A stretch of DNA of 64,000 nucleotides from Fulvivirga lutea (GCF_017068455.1 NZ_CP070608.1:1040501-1104500); one strand, 5' to 3'; numbered from the stretch's first letter, positions 24,763 through 33,598 are shown. Numbers and translations: made by a program. The notes: generated from the letters alone by a model not told the origin.

Positions 24763-27300
24763 ATGATTCATGAATTTATAGGTGACCTGGGTCACCTTTT
24801 TGTAATTACAGCGCTGATAAGCGCAATATATGCGGCCTTTAGTTTTTATAAGGCATCTAGCCACGATGATCTTAAGCAGTCAGCAAACTGGAAGATAAAT
24901 GGACGCACCTCTTTTTACGTTCATGCGATTTCTGTATTTGGAATCGTTTTTTGTCTGTTTTTTATTATTTACAATCATTATTTTGAGTATCACTATGCCT
25001 GGTCTCATTCATCCAGGAGGTTGCCGGGGCATTATATGATTTCATGCTTCTGGGAAGGTCAGGAAGGAAGTTTTTTACTCTGGATGTTCTGGCATGCTTT
25101 GCTCGGTTTGGTGATCATTTTTACCAATAAGTATTGGGAGGCACCGGTAATGACTATTTTCTCAACCGTGCAGGCGTTTTTAAGTTCGATGATTTTAGGG
25201 GTTGTGATTCCAGGGCTAGAATTGAAATTAGGTAGCTCACCTTTTATTTTATTAAGAGATGCATTAGATGCCCCAATCTTTACCAGTCAACCTAATTTTG
25301 TACCCGAAGATGGTACAGGGCTAAATCCCCTGCTCCAGAATTATTGGATGGTTATACACCCGCCTACCTTATTCCTTGGTTTTGCCACTACTGTAATACC
25401 TTTTGCGTATTGCATTGCGGGACTTTGGCAGAAGAAATATACCGAGTGGATTCGCCCGGCATTACCCTGGGCACTGTTTTCTGCAGCGATTTTAGGAATT
25501 GGCATATTAATGGGTGGCTACTGGGCCTATGAAACACTAAATTTTGGTGGCTACTGGAATTGGGATCCTGTTGAAAATGCAGTGTATGTTCCTTGGCTTT
25601 TCCTAGTTGCTGCCATTCATACCATGATTGCCTACAAGAATAGTAGCACAGCTTTAAAATCTGCCATTGTGTTGGTCATCACTTCCTTTGTATTAATTCT
25701 TTATTCCACATTCTTAACGCGAAGTGGGATTTTAGGAAATGCATCTGTACATTCATTCACTGATTTAGGCCTTTCAGGCCAACTGCTGATCTACCTTGTT
25801 TTCTTTACTTTATTATCGATTGTCTTGGCAATTTATAGATGGAAAGAAGTGCCAACAAGTGAGAAAGAGGCGCATACTTACTCTCGAGAATTCTGGATTT
25901 TCATCGGAGCTTTATCATTATGCTTAATGGGGTTTCAGGTGCTAATTCCAACCTCTATCCCGGTATTTAACAAGGTGGTTGAGTTGTTTGGATCTGTTGG
26001 AAACTTTGCACCACCAGCCAACCAGATCGAATATTACAGCAAATTTCAATTATGGTTTGCCGTTGTTGTGGCACTACTATCAGGTGTAGGACAATTCTTT
26101 TGGTGGAAAAAAATTGAACTGAAAGATTTAAAAAGCAGTCTCTCAGGGCCGTTGGTTTTAACACTTATTCTAAGTGCTATAATGATACTTTTGGGGGATG
26201 TAGCCAAACCGGCATATATCATTTTGTTATTAGCCGGAGTATTTACTATTGTAGCCAATGGTAAAATTTTAATTCAACTTTTTAAATCTTCGCCAAAGTT
26301 GTCTGGTGGCGCCATTACCCATATTGGTGTTGGGTTAATGCTCATCGGTATCCTTTTCTCTTCCGGGTATTCCAAGGTGGTTTCTCTCAACAATACGGGC
26401 ATGCTCATCTCAAAAGAAGGCTCTAATGAGTTCAATAGTGAGAATTTGCTCCTTTTTGTGAATGAGCCTAAAACCATGCTAGATTATGAGTTGACGTACA
26501 GAGGCGAGCGCGTGGAGGAGGTAAATGAAGGTGTTTATATTGATAAAAATGATATTACAAATACGGCAATCCCTCATTTAGTCACCCTCAAAAGAGATGT
26601 AGTAGAAGGTGAAAATATCTTGTTTAACTCAGGCGATACGGTAGAAATTGCTCCTGAGAATACCTATTATGAGATTGAGTACAAATCAAATTCTGGAAAG
26701 ACTTTCACACTTTACCCTCGGGCTCAAATTAATGAAGATATGGGTGGATTGTTGGCTTCACCTGACATAAAAAGAGGGATTGCGAGTGACTTATACACGC
26801 ATGTTAGCTCCGTAAGAAATCCTAATGAAGATGTGGACTGGAGTGAGCAGGAAGAATTCAACGTTGGAATGGAAGAAAACTTCTTTGTCAATGATTATGT
26901 GACACAGGTATTAGGTGTACGTAGAATTGATGAAGTAGAAGGTGTGGACCTAAGCCCAGATGATGTGGCCATTAAGGCATTTATAAAAGTACAGGGCGAA
27001 GTAAAAGAATATGTAGCCACACCAATTTTTCTCATTAAAGACGGTCTTGTTGGTCGAATTCCAGATGAAATTAGCGACTTAGGCTTGAGGTTAACTTTAC
27101 TCAATGTGCATCCTGAAACCAGCAGTTTTTCAGTAGCTGCTAATACCAGGCAAAAAAACTGGGTAGTGATGAAGGCTCTTGAAAAACCGTTTATCAATGT
27201 GCTATGGTTAGGTACTTTGGTATTGGTAGCCGGTTTTGTTGTTGCAATTAACAGACGATATTCCGAATTTCAGAAAATGAAACAAAAGGGATTGGAATAA
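24763..27300 (+). CDS. ccmF: cytochrome c synthetase CcmF
   Basis: An 845-residue polytopic protein that attaches heme from CcmE to apocytochrome c. It shows WEGQEGSFLLWMFWH near residue 97, MVIHPPTLFLGF near 195 and the WWD signature GGYWNWDPVENAVYVPWL near 262. LYSTFLTRSGILGNASVHSF follows near 315; its histidine is a heme-ligand position in the family. It is longer than the ~650 of E. coli CcmF because of a large soluble periplasmic domain (about 555-800) before the last helix. It is fifth in the ccm cluster, and its stop overlaps the start of the DUF2520 gene, so downstream genes may be co-transcribed. Confidence 0.93.
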   Translation: MIHEFIGDLGHLFVITALISAIYAAFSFYKASSHDDLKQSANWKINGRTSFYVHAISVFGIVFCLFFIIYNHYFEYHYAWSHSSRRLPGHYMISCFWEGQEGSFLLWMFWHALLGLVIIFTNKYWEAPVMTIFSTVQAFLSSMILGVVIPGLELKLGSSPFILLRDALDAPIFTSQPNFVPEDGTGLNPLLQNYWMVIHPPTLFLGFATTVIPFAYCIAGLWQKKYTEWIRPALPWALFSAAILGIGILMGGYWAYETLNFGGYWNWDPVENAVYVPWLFLVAAIHTMIAYKNSSTALKSAIVLVITSFVLILYSTFLTRSGILGNASVHSFTDLGLSGQLLIYLVFFTLLSIVLAIYRWKEVPTSEKEAHTYSREFWIFIGALSLCLMGFQVLIPTSIPVFNKVVELFGSVGNFAPPANQIEYYSKFQLWFAVVVALLSGVGQFFWWKKIELKDLKSSLSGPLVLTLILSAIMILLGDVAKPAYIILLLAGVFTIVANGKILIQLFKSSPKLSGGAITHIGVGLMLIGILFSSGYSKVVSLNNTGMLISKEGSNEFNSENLLLFVNEPKTMLDYELTYRGERVEEVNEGVYIDKNDITNTAIPHLVTLKRDVVEGENILFNSGDTVEIAPENTYYEIEYKSNSGKTFTLYPRAQINEDMGGLLASPDIKRGIASDLYTHVSSVRNPNEDVDWSEQEEFNVGMEENFFVNDYVTQVLGVRRIDEVEGVDLSPDDVAIKAFIKVQGEVKEYVATPIFLIKDGLVGRIPDEISDLGLRLTLLNVHPETSSFSVAANTRQKNWVVMKALEKPFINVLWLGTLVLVAGFVVAINRRYSEFQKMKQKGLE

Positions 27301-28091
27301 TGGCCTTAGGCAAACGCATTGCAATGATTGGTTCTGGAAATGTGGCATGGCATTTAGCGCCTGCCTTGGAAAATGCCGGACACATTATTGTAGAAGTATT
27401 TAGCCGATCAAAAAAAAATGCCAGTGCCCTTGTAGATCGCTTATACCAGGCGGAGATTAAAGAAGATTTAGACTTTTCAGATAGTACAGCAGAGCTATTC
27501 ATCATTGCGGTTACTGATGACTGTATTTCTGAAGTGGCACAGGAATTGGCCTTACCAGAAAATGCAATTGTTGTTCATACTTCAGGAGCTCAATCGCTGG
27601 GTGAATTGGGTTACACTGCCACAGAAGCTATTGGAGTATTTTACCCGCTGCAAACCTTTAGCAAATCGAAAAAGGTAAAGTTTGAAGAGATTCCCATTTG
27701 CATAGAGGCAGAAGATAAAGACACGGAGAGGGTGCTGTTGACTATCGCGAAAAGCATTAGCAATAATGTACAGTTGGTAAGTACTGTGGATAGAAAGGCA
27801 TTGCACGTTGCGGCTGTTTTTGCATGTAATTTCACTAACCATTGTCTGACACTTTCGGAACAGATACTAAATTCCAAAAAGCTGGATTTCGATATTCTTA
27901 AGCCGTTAATTATTGAAACAATAAATAAAGGGTTGGAACTTGGTCCATCCAATGCTCAAACCGGGCCAGCCAAGCGGCATGATTTCCAAACTTTAGACCA
28001 CCACATGGAGTTTTTAAGCGAGAATGAAGAGCTAGCAGAGCTTTACAGGCTGTTCTCACAAAACATTGTAGATAATTACCCTATCGACTGA
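27300..28091 (+). CDS. Rossmann-like DUF2520 oxidoreductase
   Basis: A 263-residue protein with an N-terminal NAD(P) site, IAMIGSGNVAWHLAPAL, at about 8-24. Next come LFIIAVTDDCISEVA near 62 and VVHTSGAQSLGEL near 90. A helical C-terminal DUF2520 domain holds KALHVAAVFACNFTNHC near 165 and GPAKRHDFQTLDHHMEFL near 222. The layout resembles ProC or ketopantoate/6-phosphogluconate dehydrogenase relatives. The family has no established reaction, so none is assigned. The start overlaps the last base of ccmF, and the next gene begins at its final base. Confidence 0.8.
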   Translation: MALGKRIAMIGSGNVAWHLAPALENAGHIIVEVFSRSKKNASALVDRLYQAEIKEDLDFSDSTAELFIIAVTDDCISEVAQELALPENAIVVHTSGAQSLGELGYTATEAIGVFYPLQTFSKSKKVKFEEIPICIEAEDKDTERVLLTIAKSISNNVQLVSTVDRKALHVAAVFACNFTNHCLTLSEQILNSKKLDFDILKPLIIETINKGLELGPSNAQTGPAKRHDFQTLDHHMEFLSENEELAELYRLFSQNIVDNYPID

Positions 28092-28687
28092 TGTCTTCTC
28101 ACCACATTGTTAGAGACGAACAAGAACCTGCTTTACTTTTACTAAATCAAGATTATTCTACTGATTTACTCGGTAACTTATTAGAATGGAGCCCAACTGT
28201 AATTATTGATTCTGAGATTGCAAATGCAGTGGGTAATGGTGGATTCAAAGTAGATATAGTGATAGGTACTGAAAAGAAATTAGTTGAAGCGAAGGGGTTT
28301 TTACAAGCTCAAGAGCCTGTTAAATACCTTTCAAAAAATGAAAGTGATGACTCATTTCTTCAGGCACTTTACTATTTGTCCGCGGCAAACTATAAAGCCA
28401 TAAATGTTTTGGCCGATATCAACGATAAATATGTCAATGAGAGCCAACCATTCTTACCAAAACTGACCATTGTTTTTTATGGCGATGGTTATAAATGGTA
28501 CTTTGTAAAGGATGCTACATTCAAAAAATGGTTAAAGGCCGGGCAGAAAATTAAATTGTTTGACACTGGTTTGCTGACAGACTACAAGAATTTGAAGGAA
28601 AATAAAAGTGAACTGATTGTTGTGCAAGATGGGCAGGCGGAGCTATCCGTTACTACTCCTGGGTTTTGGCTAGGCGAGACTATTTGA
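28091..28687 (+). CDS. thiamine-pyrophosphokinase-like protein with lost catalytic motifs
   Basis: A 198-residue protein. Its start, MSSHHIVRDEQEPALLL, and the following LLEWSPTVIID are the recognisable opening of the Bacteroidota thiamine pyrophosphokinase family, as I recall it. The family's catalytic motifs are not conserved, however: where family members have GDFDS it has GTEKK (near residue 61), and where they have a TDH segment it has ADINDKYV. The C-terminal half (about 125-198) fits a beta-rich substrate-binding domain. It may be a non-catalytic relative or bind another ligand. It is coupled to the DUF2520 gene and overlaps the convergent prmC by 18 bases. Family placement rests on memory of the N-terminus, so confidence is moderate. 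Confidence 0.5.
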   Translation: MSSHHIVRDEQEPALLLLNQDYSTDLLGNLLEWSPTVIIDSEIANAVGNGGFKVDIVIGTEKKLVEAKGFLQAQEPVKYLSKNESDDSFLQALYYLSAANYKAINVLADINDKYVNESQPFLPKLTIVFYGDGYKWYFVKDATFKKWLKAGQKIKLFDTGLLTDYKNLKENKSELIVVQDGQAELSVTTPGFWLGETI

Positions 28688-29539
28688 TGCCCTTACTATT
28701 CTATCCTTGCCGTTGATGTCGGCAATGATGGCTACATTCTTATAGCCTTTCTGTTCGAGCATAAATTTGATTTTATCCCCAAATTTTTCATTAATCTCAA
28801 AATATAATCGGCCGTCTTCTTTTAATGAGCCTAAGGCATGCTCGGCTATTCGCTCATAAAATATCAGCGGATTTTCGTCACTCACGTACAGGGCGGTTCC
28901 TGGTTCATACTTGGTAACGTTTGGCTTCATCAGTTCCTTTTCAGAATATAATACGTAAGGTGGGTTACTTACAATAACATCTAAACCTTGTACAGGAAAT
29001 GGCTCTTTTAGCGCATCAATCATCAAAAACTCCAACTCAACATTATGTTTTTGAGCATTTTGTCGAGCTACCTTAATTACACGAGGGTCAAAATCAATTG
29101 CGAAGGCCTTATTTAGTTTCAGCTCTTTAACAATGGTAATAGGAATACAGCCTGTACCAGTTCCTACATCGAGAAGTTTTATTTTCTTATCCTTATAATC
29201 CTTAATTATCAGGTTTACCAGTTCTTCAGTCTCGTTCCTTGGAATTAGAACGGCAGGATTTACTTCAAACTTTCTACCGAAAAAATCTGCTTCACCTATA
29301 ATATATTGAATAGGTTCGTGATTGTTAATTCGATCTAAAAACCGCTTGAGCTCTTTAATCTCGTTTTTACTTAGATTGATCGATCTGTCAGAAATAATCT
29401 CAGACTTGTCAATCTTAAAAAAGCGATTGATCACCATGTAAGCAAGGCTTTGAATTTCCGTTTCAGGCTCTTCAATTTGGATATATTCGATAATCCATTT
29501 AAGAACTTTTTTGGTAGAATCGGGAATAATTTCTGACAT
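28670..29539 (-). CDS. prmC: peptide chain release factor N5-glutamine methyltransferase
   Basis: A 289-residue methyltransferase that modifies the glutamine of the GGQ loop in release factors RF1 and RF2. The helical N-terminal domain spans ~1-85, with HEPIQYIIGEADFFGRKFEV near 75. The SAM motif KLLDVGTGTGCIPI is near 122, and the catalytic NPPY sits in VIVSNPPYVLYSEKE near 191. Length is normal. It is transcribed alone leftward, divergent from ribD, with a TAGCTTTG -7 box upstream. Confidence 0.93.
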   Translation of the reverse strand: MSEIIPDSTKKVLKWIIEYIQIEEPETEIQSLAYMVINRFFKIDKSEIISDRSINLSKNEIKELKRFLDRINNHEPIQYIIGEADFFGRKFEVNPAVLIPRNETEELVNLIIKDYKDKKIKLLDVGTGTGCIPITIVKELKLNKAFAIDFDPRVIKVARQNAQKHNVELEFLMIDALKEPFPVQGLDVIVSNPPYVLYSEKELMKPNVTKYEPGTALYVSDENPLIFYERIAEHALGSLKEDGRLYFEINEKFGDKIKFMLEQKGYKNVAIIADINGKDRIVRASNSLA

Positions 29540-29571
29540 TGTGGTTAATCAGATAGGGTTTACTAACATTG

Positions 29572-29579
29572 CAAAGCTA
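29572..29579 (-). promoter_or_regulatory. -7 box upstream of prmC
   Basis: On the minus strand 29579-29572 reads TAGCTTTG, an exact TAnnTTTG match, 32 bases upstream of the prmC ATG. I found no clear TTTG at the -33 position, so this is a half-supported promoter. Confidence 0.45.
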
Positions 29580-29608
29580 GTAAAAATCACATCAGAAAAA
29601 ACAGAGAC

Positions 29609-30634
29609 TTGACGCAAGACCATACATACATGCTTAGAGCTTTGGAGTTGGCTTCAAACGGCTTAGGCTATGTGAGTCCGAACCCAATGGTTGGTTGTGT
29701 TATTGTTCATAATAACAAAATTATAGGCGAAGGTTGGCATCGAAAGTATGGCGAGGCACATGCAGAAGTAAATGCGATTAACAGTGTTAAAGATAAATCT
29801 AAACTGAGTGAGAGTACTGTGTATGTGACACTTGAACCTTGCGCACATACCGGTAAAACTCCTCCTTGTGCAGATTTATTGATTGAGCACAGTGTAAATA
29901 AAGTAGTGATCGCCAATGTAGATACTAATCCTTTGGTTGGGGGAAAAGGTATTGAAAAGCTGAGAAATGCAGGAATTGAAGTGGAGACAGGCCGGATGGA
30001 AGAGGAAGGTAGGGAATTGAATAGGCGCTTTTTCACTTTCATTGAGAAGAAACGGCCGTATGTGCTATTAAAATGGGCTCAAACTGCTGATGGATATATT
30101 GCCAGAAAAGATTATGATTCCAAATGGATTAGCGGGGAAGAAAGTAGAAAGTTGGTGCATAAATGGCGGTCTGAAGAGCCTGGAATTATGGTAGCTACTC
30201 ATACTGCCAAGTATGATAACCCAAGATTGGATGTACGCGACTGGAGTGGTAACAATCCTGTCAGAATTGTAATTGATAAAAACTTAGAACTCCCCCAGAA
30301 CTTAAATCTATTTGACGGTACGATTCCTACACTTTGCTATAACATGAAGAAACATGAGGAGCAAGGAGCAATTACTTACGTGAAAGTTAGTGAGAATGAT
30401 TTGCTGGATAATATTCTGACTGATTTATATGAACGTGGAATTCAATCGGTTTTGGTAGAGGGTGGAGCAGCTCTTCATAAGAATTTTATTGATGAATACT
30501 TGTGGGATGAAGCCAGGGTGTTCGTTTCTAAAAATACCTTTGGTGGTGGCATTGATGCAGCACGTATATCTTTGCCTTTTCAGGAAGAACTTATTGGTGA
30601 AGATAAGTTGTTAGTGTACAGGAATAAGAAATGA
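29609..30634 (+). CDS. ribD: bifunctional riboflavin biosynthesis deaminase/reductase RibD
   Basis: A 341-residue two-domain enzyme carrying out the second and third steps of riboflavin synthesis. The N-terminal CMP/dCMP-deaminase-like domain (1-145) has the zinc site HAEVNAI near 50 and EPCAHTGKTPPCADLL near 77. The C-terminal reductase domain has ARKDYDSKWISGEESR near 165, VATHTAKYDNPRLDVR near 190 and SVLVEGGAALH near 289. The frame starts at TTG 29609, which gives the HTYMLRALELA opening typical of RibD. The first ATG (29630) would start at MLRALEL and just retains the domain, so either start is possible. Confidence 0.92.
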   Translation: MTQDHTYMLRALELASNGLGYVSPNPMVGCVIVHNNKIIGEGWHRKYGEAHAEVNAINSVKDKSKLSESTVYVTLEPCAHTGKTPPCADLLIEHSVNKVVIANVDTNPLVGGKGIEKLRNAGIEVETGRMEEEGRELNRRFFTFIEKKRPYVLLKWAQTADGYIARKDYDSKWISGEESRKLVHKWRSEEPGIMVATHTAKYDNPRLDVRDWSGNNPVRIVIDKNLELPQNLNLFDGTIPTLCYNMKKHEEQGAITYVKVSENDLLDNILTDLYERGIQSVLVEGGAALHKNFIDEYLWDEARVFVSKNTFGGGIDAARISLPFQEELIGEDKLLVYRNKK

Positions 30635-30642
30635 CATTAAAC

Positions 30643-30716
30643 CGTCATCGCGATCCGCCAGTTGGCGGAGTGGCGATCTTTTATTTAAGGATTGCTTCAC
30701 TACGTTCGCAATGACG
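30643..30716. repeat. small palindromic intergenic repeat
   Basis: This 74-base element has imperfect inverted ends: CGTCATCGCG at the left and CGCAATGACG at the right. It contains an inner perfect stem TCCGCCA/TGGCGGA (30654-30669, 2-base loop) and TTGCTTCACTACGTTCGC near the right end. It fits the dispersed CGTCATTGCGA-type intergenic palindromes common in Bacteroidota genomes. It lies between ribD and msrC and would fold as RNA on either strand. It is more GC-rich than its surroundings. Confidence 0.6.
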
Positions 30717-30730
30717 ATAATAATAAAATT

Positions 30731-31213
30731 ATGGCAGAAGAATTAATCATAAACACATCGGCTGATAAGAAGGAAAAGTACGAATCGTTGCTTCCTCAAA
30801 TTGAGGGACTAATTTCTTACGAGGACGATTTAATAGCCAATCTTTCCAATATTACCGCGGCATTGAAATTTGGAATGAATTTCTTTTGGGTAGGTTTCTA
30901 CATTGTAAAGAATGAAGAATTAGTACTTGGACCATTTCAGGGGCCGATTGCTTGTACTAGAATTAGAATGGGCAAAGGGGTGTGTGGTACTGCCTGGGAG
31001 AAAAATGAAACAGTTCTTGTGCCTAACGTTGACGAATTCCCTGGCCACATTGCTTGCAGTTCAGATTCTAAATCTGAAATTGTATTATGTGCTTCTAAAG
31101 AAGGTGAAGTAAAACTAATTCTGGATGTGGACAGCGATAAGTTAAACGACTTTGATGAAGTTGATAAGGAGCATTTAGAGAGGTTGATGAAGTTGATAGA
31201 GGAGAAGTTGTAA
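30731..31213 (+). CDS. msrC: free methionine-R-sulfoxide reductase (GAF domain)
   Basis: A 160-residue GAF-domain protein of the fRMsr family, which reduces free methionine-R-sulfoxide. Cysteines are near residues 74, 84 and 108, in IACTRIRMGKGVCGTAW and GHIACSSDSKSEIVLC. Their spacing of 10 and 24 equals that of the catalytic and resolving cysteines of the E. coli enzyme (84, 94, 118). The frame is open from 30692, but the extra 13 residues would be encoded by the palindromic repeat, so I chose the ATG at 30731. Confidence 0.88.
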   Translation: MAEELIINTSADKKEKYESLLPQIEGLISYEDDLIANLSNITAALKFGMNFFWVGFYIVKNEELVLGPFQGPIACTRIRMGKGVCGTAWEKNETVLVPNVDEFPGHIACSSDSKSEIVLCASKEGEVKLILDVDSDKLNDFDEVDKEHLERLMKLIEEKL

Positions 31214-31232
31214 ATTGTTTTATTGGGTTGAA

Positions 31233-31256
31233 GATTATTTGAGCATTGAAATAATC
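31233..31256. terminator. stem-loop between convergent msrC and membrane-protein genes
   Basis: GATTATTT (31233-31240) and AAATAATC (31249-31256) form a perfect 8-bp stem with an 8-base loop, located 20 bases after the msrC stop. It overlaps the last codons of the leftward gene ending at 31235. No strong U-tract is present; a bidirectional terminator role is plausible. Confidence 0.4.
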
Positions 31257-31528
31257 AACAGTAATATGAATATTGAAGTATAAATCCAAAAAAGTCTTCT
31301 TGATAATTTTGTCAACTTTATAATTAATGATATTTGTTTTGATGTTTGTTCGGATTTTGACTGTTCGTATAGCTGAGTCAACTCCTTCACTGTATATCCA
31401 ATATTATAACTTACATTTTCAATTTTAAAATTATTTCTTCGTATAAGTCTATTTGTGATGAAATTCAAAGTCCATCCAAGAATGAATAAAAGAACTGAAA
31501 ACGCAATTAGTGTATATAGAAAAGGCAC
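31235..31528 (-). CDS. small membrane protein of unknown function
   Basis: A 97-residue protein with two hydrophobic helices: one at residues 4-26 (LYTLIAFSVLLFILGWTLNF) and one near the C-terminus (WIYTSIFILLLIISML). Between them is a basic and then charged cytoplasmic or periplasmic segment. I do not recognise a family. It stands alone between msrC (convergent) and psd (same strand, 60 bases downstream of psd). The composition looks coding and fits a real membrane protein. Confidence 0.5.
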   Translation of the reverse strand: MPFLYTLIAFSVLLFILGWTLNFITNRLIRRNNFKIENVSYNIGYTVKELTQLYEQSKSEQTSKQISLIIKLTKLSRRLFWIYTSIFILLLIISMLK

Positions 31529-31588
31529 AAGACTATTTTCTTAAATGCTGTGAGATATTATTAAATAAGTACGAACCCAAAGTCACAG

Positions 31589-32242
31589 CTACAGCTCCGC
31601 CAGCACAGTCCTTCCACCCAACGTTTTGTCACCTTCTTTTACAAGAACTTTAGTGCCAACAGGTAGAAAAACATCAACTCGAGAGCCGAATTTAATGAAG
31701 CCGAACTCAGCACCATGCTCAAGTTTATCGCCTTCTTTCACGTACCATTTTATACGTCTGGCTACAGCACCGGCAATTTGACGAACAAGAACAGATACTC
31801 CATTTTCGGTTTTTAAAACCATCGTAGTTCGTTCGTTTTCAGTGCTGCTTTTCGGGTGCCATGCCACTAGGTATTTACCGGCATGGTATTTAAAGAACTC
31901 AACAACGCCTTTCACCGGTGTGCGGTTAACATGCACATTTACAGGCGACATAAAAATGGAAATTTGAATTCTTCTGTCTTTTAAATATTCTTCTTCAGTC
32001 GTTTCTTCAATAACCACTACTTTTCCATCAGCCGGGGCGATTACCTGGTTAGGCTGTACAGATATCTTTATCAATGGATTTCTGAAGAACTGAAGAACAA
32101 GAAGGAAGATTATTGCACTGGCAATGCCTATTAACTTCACTACCGTTGTACTACCCACGTAGAAATATAATCCTATGTTGATGGCTGCAAGCACCAAAAG
32201 CATTACAGCCAATAATAATCTTCCTTCTTTATGTATTGTCAC
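31589..32242 (-). CDS. psd: phosphatidylserine decarboxylase proenzyme
   Basis: A membrane enzyme that decarboxylates phosphatidylserine to phosphatidylethanolamine and self-cleaves to form its pyruvoyl group. The cleavage site is the Gly-Ser in FIKFGSRVDVFLP near the C-terminus, and VNVHVNRTPVKG and YFKYHAGKYLVAWHPKSS-like segments precede it. It is the short form (217 residues) common in Bacteroidota. I set the start at GTG 32242, which gives the family-typical opening V-T-I-H-K-E-G and an 8-base gap (32243-32252) after gdhA. The longer frame to 32296 would overlap gdhA by 44 bases. Confidence 0.9.
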   Translation of the reverse strand: MTIHKEGRLLLAVMLLVLAAINIGLYFYVGSTTVVKLIGIASAIIFLLVLQFFRNPLIKISVQPNQVIAPADGKVVVIEETTEEEYLKDRRIQISIFMSPVNVHVNRTPVKGVVEFFKYHAGKYLVAWHPKSSTENERTTMVLKTENGVSVLVRQIAGAVARRIKWYVKEGDKLEHGAEFGFIKFGSRVDVFLPVGTKVLVKEGDKTLGGRTVLAEL

Positions 32243-32252
32243 AATAAAATAA

Positions 32253-33527
32253 TTAGAATCCGCCTCTAAACTTATAAGTTTTGGCCACTTTGTCAATAGC
32301 TACTATATAGGCAGCAATACGCATTGATACATCATGCTCTTGAGATGTGCGATACACATTATCAAACGCATCTTTCATAATCCTGTCAGAACGTCTGTTT
32401 ACACGCTCGCCAGTCCATTTGTAACCTAATCGGTTTTGCACCCACTCAAAGTAAGAAACCGTTACACCACCAGCATTCGCCAAAATATCCGGTGCAACCA
32501 TAATTCCTTTGTCGTGTATAATGTTATCAGCCTTTGCAGATGTAGGACCATTAGCTCCTTCAACAATCAATTTAGCTTTAATATTATCAGCGTTGCCGGA
32601 GTTAATTACATCTTCAGTAGCAGCCGGTACAAGTACATCTACTTCCAATGTTAGTAGTTCGTCATTGCCTATTTTCTCAGCACCTGTGAATCCGTCTAAC
32701 GTTCCGTTATTACCATTTCTGTAATCAATAGCCTTTTGTATATCTATACCGTTTTCGTTGTGGTAAGCTCCTGAAAGGTCACTGATAGAAACAACCTTCA
32801 CCCCTCTTTCTTCAAGAAGTAAAGCTGCAAAAGAACCTACGTTACCAAAACCTTGAACAGCGCAAGTAGCTTTATAAGGATTGATTTTTAATTTCTCCAT
32901 GGCGGCTAATGCAGAAACCATTACGCCACGACCAGTTGCTTCAGTTCTGCCTAAAGATCCACCCAATACTAATGGCTTACCAGTAACTACAGAGTTAATA
33001 GTCATACCCTGTGTTCTCGAGTATTCATCCATCAACCAGGCCATTTCTCTTGGTCCTGTTCCCATGTCAGGAGCAGGAATATCTCTGTCAGGTCCGAAAA
33101 TTTCTAACATGGCAAGTGTGTAAGAACGTGTTAAACGCTCAATCTCACCAGCAGACATTTCACGAGGGTTACATTTAATACCACCTTTGGCTCCACCGTA
33201 AGGAATATCCACAACGGCACATTTCCAGGTCATCCAGGCAGCTAGGGCTTTTACCTCATCTAAATGGACACCCGGATCGAAACGGATACCTCCTTTTGAA
33301 GGTCCGAGAATGTTGGAGTGAATTACACGATAGCCATCAAAAACTTTGATGCTGCCGTCATCCATCGTAATGGGCAAGGAAACAATTACTTGCTTTGCCG
33401 GAGATTTTAATACATTGTAAACTTCCTCGTCTAATCCTAAAATTTGAGAAGCTACATGAAAACGAGACATCATCGCTTCGAATGGATTCTGTTCGTCTTT
33501 AAGTGGTGCAGGTTCTATGTAACCCAT
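32253..33527 (-). CDS. gdhA: glutamate dehydrogenase (Glu/Leu/Phe/Val family)
   Basis: A protein of about 424 residues that reversibly deaminates glutamate to 2-oxoglutarate. It shows GPSKGGIRFDPGVHLDEVK near 72, PYGGAKGGI near 105 with the catalytic lysine, and PAPDMGTGPREMAWLMDEY near 148. The dinucleotide motif VQGFGNVGSFAA is near 212. The ~424-residue length fits the small hexameric NAD-type group. The frame opens at TTG 33533 but ATG 33527 (MGYIEPAP) is preferred. A TAAATTTG box lies upstream. psd follows ten bases later on the same strand, an unexpected metabolic partner. Confidence 0.93.
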   Translation of the reverse strand: MGYIEPAPLKDEQNPFEAMMSRFHVASQILGLDEEVYNVLKSPAKQVIVSLPITMDDGSIKVFDGYRVIHSNILGPSKGGIRFDPGVHLDEVKALAAWMTWKCAVVDIPYGGAKGGIKCNPREMSAGEIERLTRSYTLAMLEIFGPDRDIPAPDMGTGPREMAWLMDEYSRTQGMTINSVVTGKPLVLGGSLGRTEATGRGVMVSALAAMEKLKINPYKATCAVQGFGNVGSFAALLLEERGVKVVSISDLSGAYHNENGIDIQKAIDYRNGNNGTLDGFTGAEKIGNDELLTLEVDVLVPAATEDVINSGNADNIKAKLIVEGANGPTSAKADNIIHDKGIMVAPDILANAGGVTVSYFEWVQNRLGYKWTGERVNRRSDRIMKDAFDNVYRTSQEHDVSMRIAAYIVAIDKVAKTYKFRGGF

Positions 33528-33559
33528 AAACAATAAAATTTGAATGTTTAAATCGATTG

Positions 33560-33567
33560 CAAATTTA
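33560..33567 (-). promoter_or_regulatory. -7 box upstream of gdhA
   Basis: On the minus strand 33567-33560 reads TAAATTTG, an exact match to the Bacteroidota -7 element, 32 bases before the gdhA ATG. A GTTT about 20 bases further upstream is a weak -33 candidate. Confidence 0.45.
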
Positions 33568-33598
33568 TGGAATATTACTCCATATAAACCTGCAGATT

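Noticed and set aside
26895-27197. Leftward frame opposite ccmF
   Set aside because: It is antisense to a conserved part of ccmF and matches no family.
30692-30730. Longer start for msrC inside the palindromic repeat
   Set aside because: The extra 13 residues would be encoded by a dispersed repeat; the ATG at 30731 gives the family-typical N-terminus.
32243-32296. ATG start for psd at 32296
   Set aside because: It overlaps gdhA by 44 bases and adds residues before the family-typical V-T-I-H-K-E-G opening; GTG 32242 fits better.
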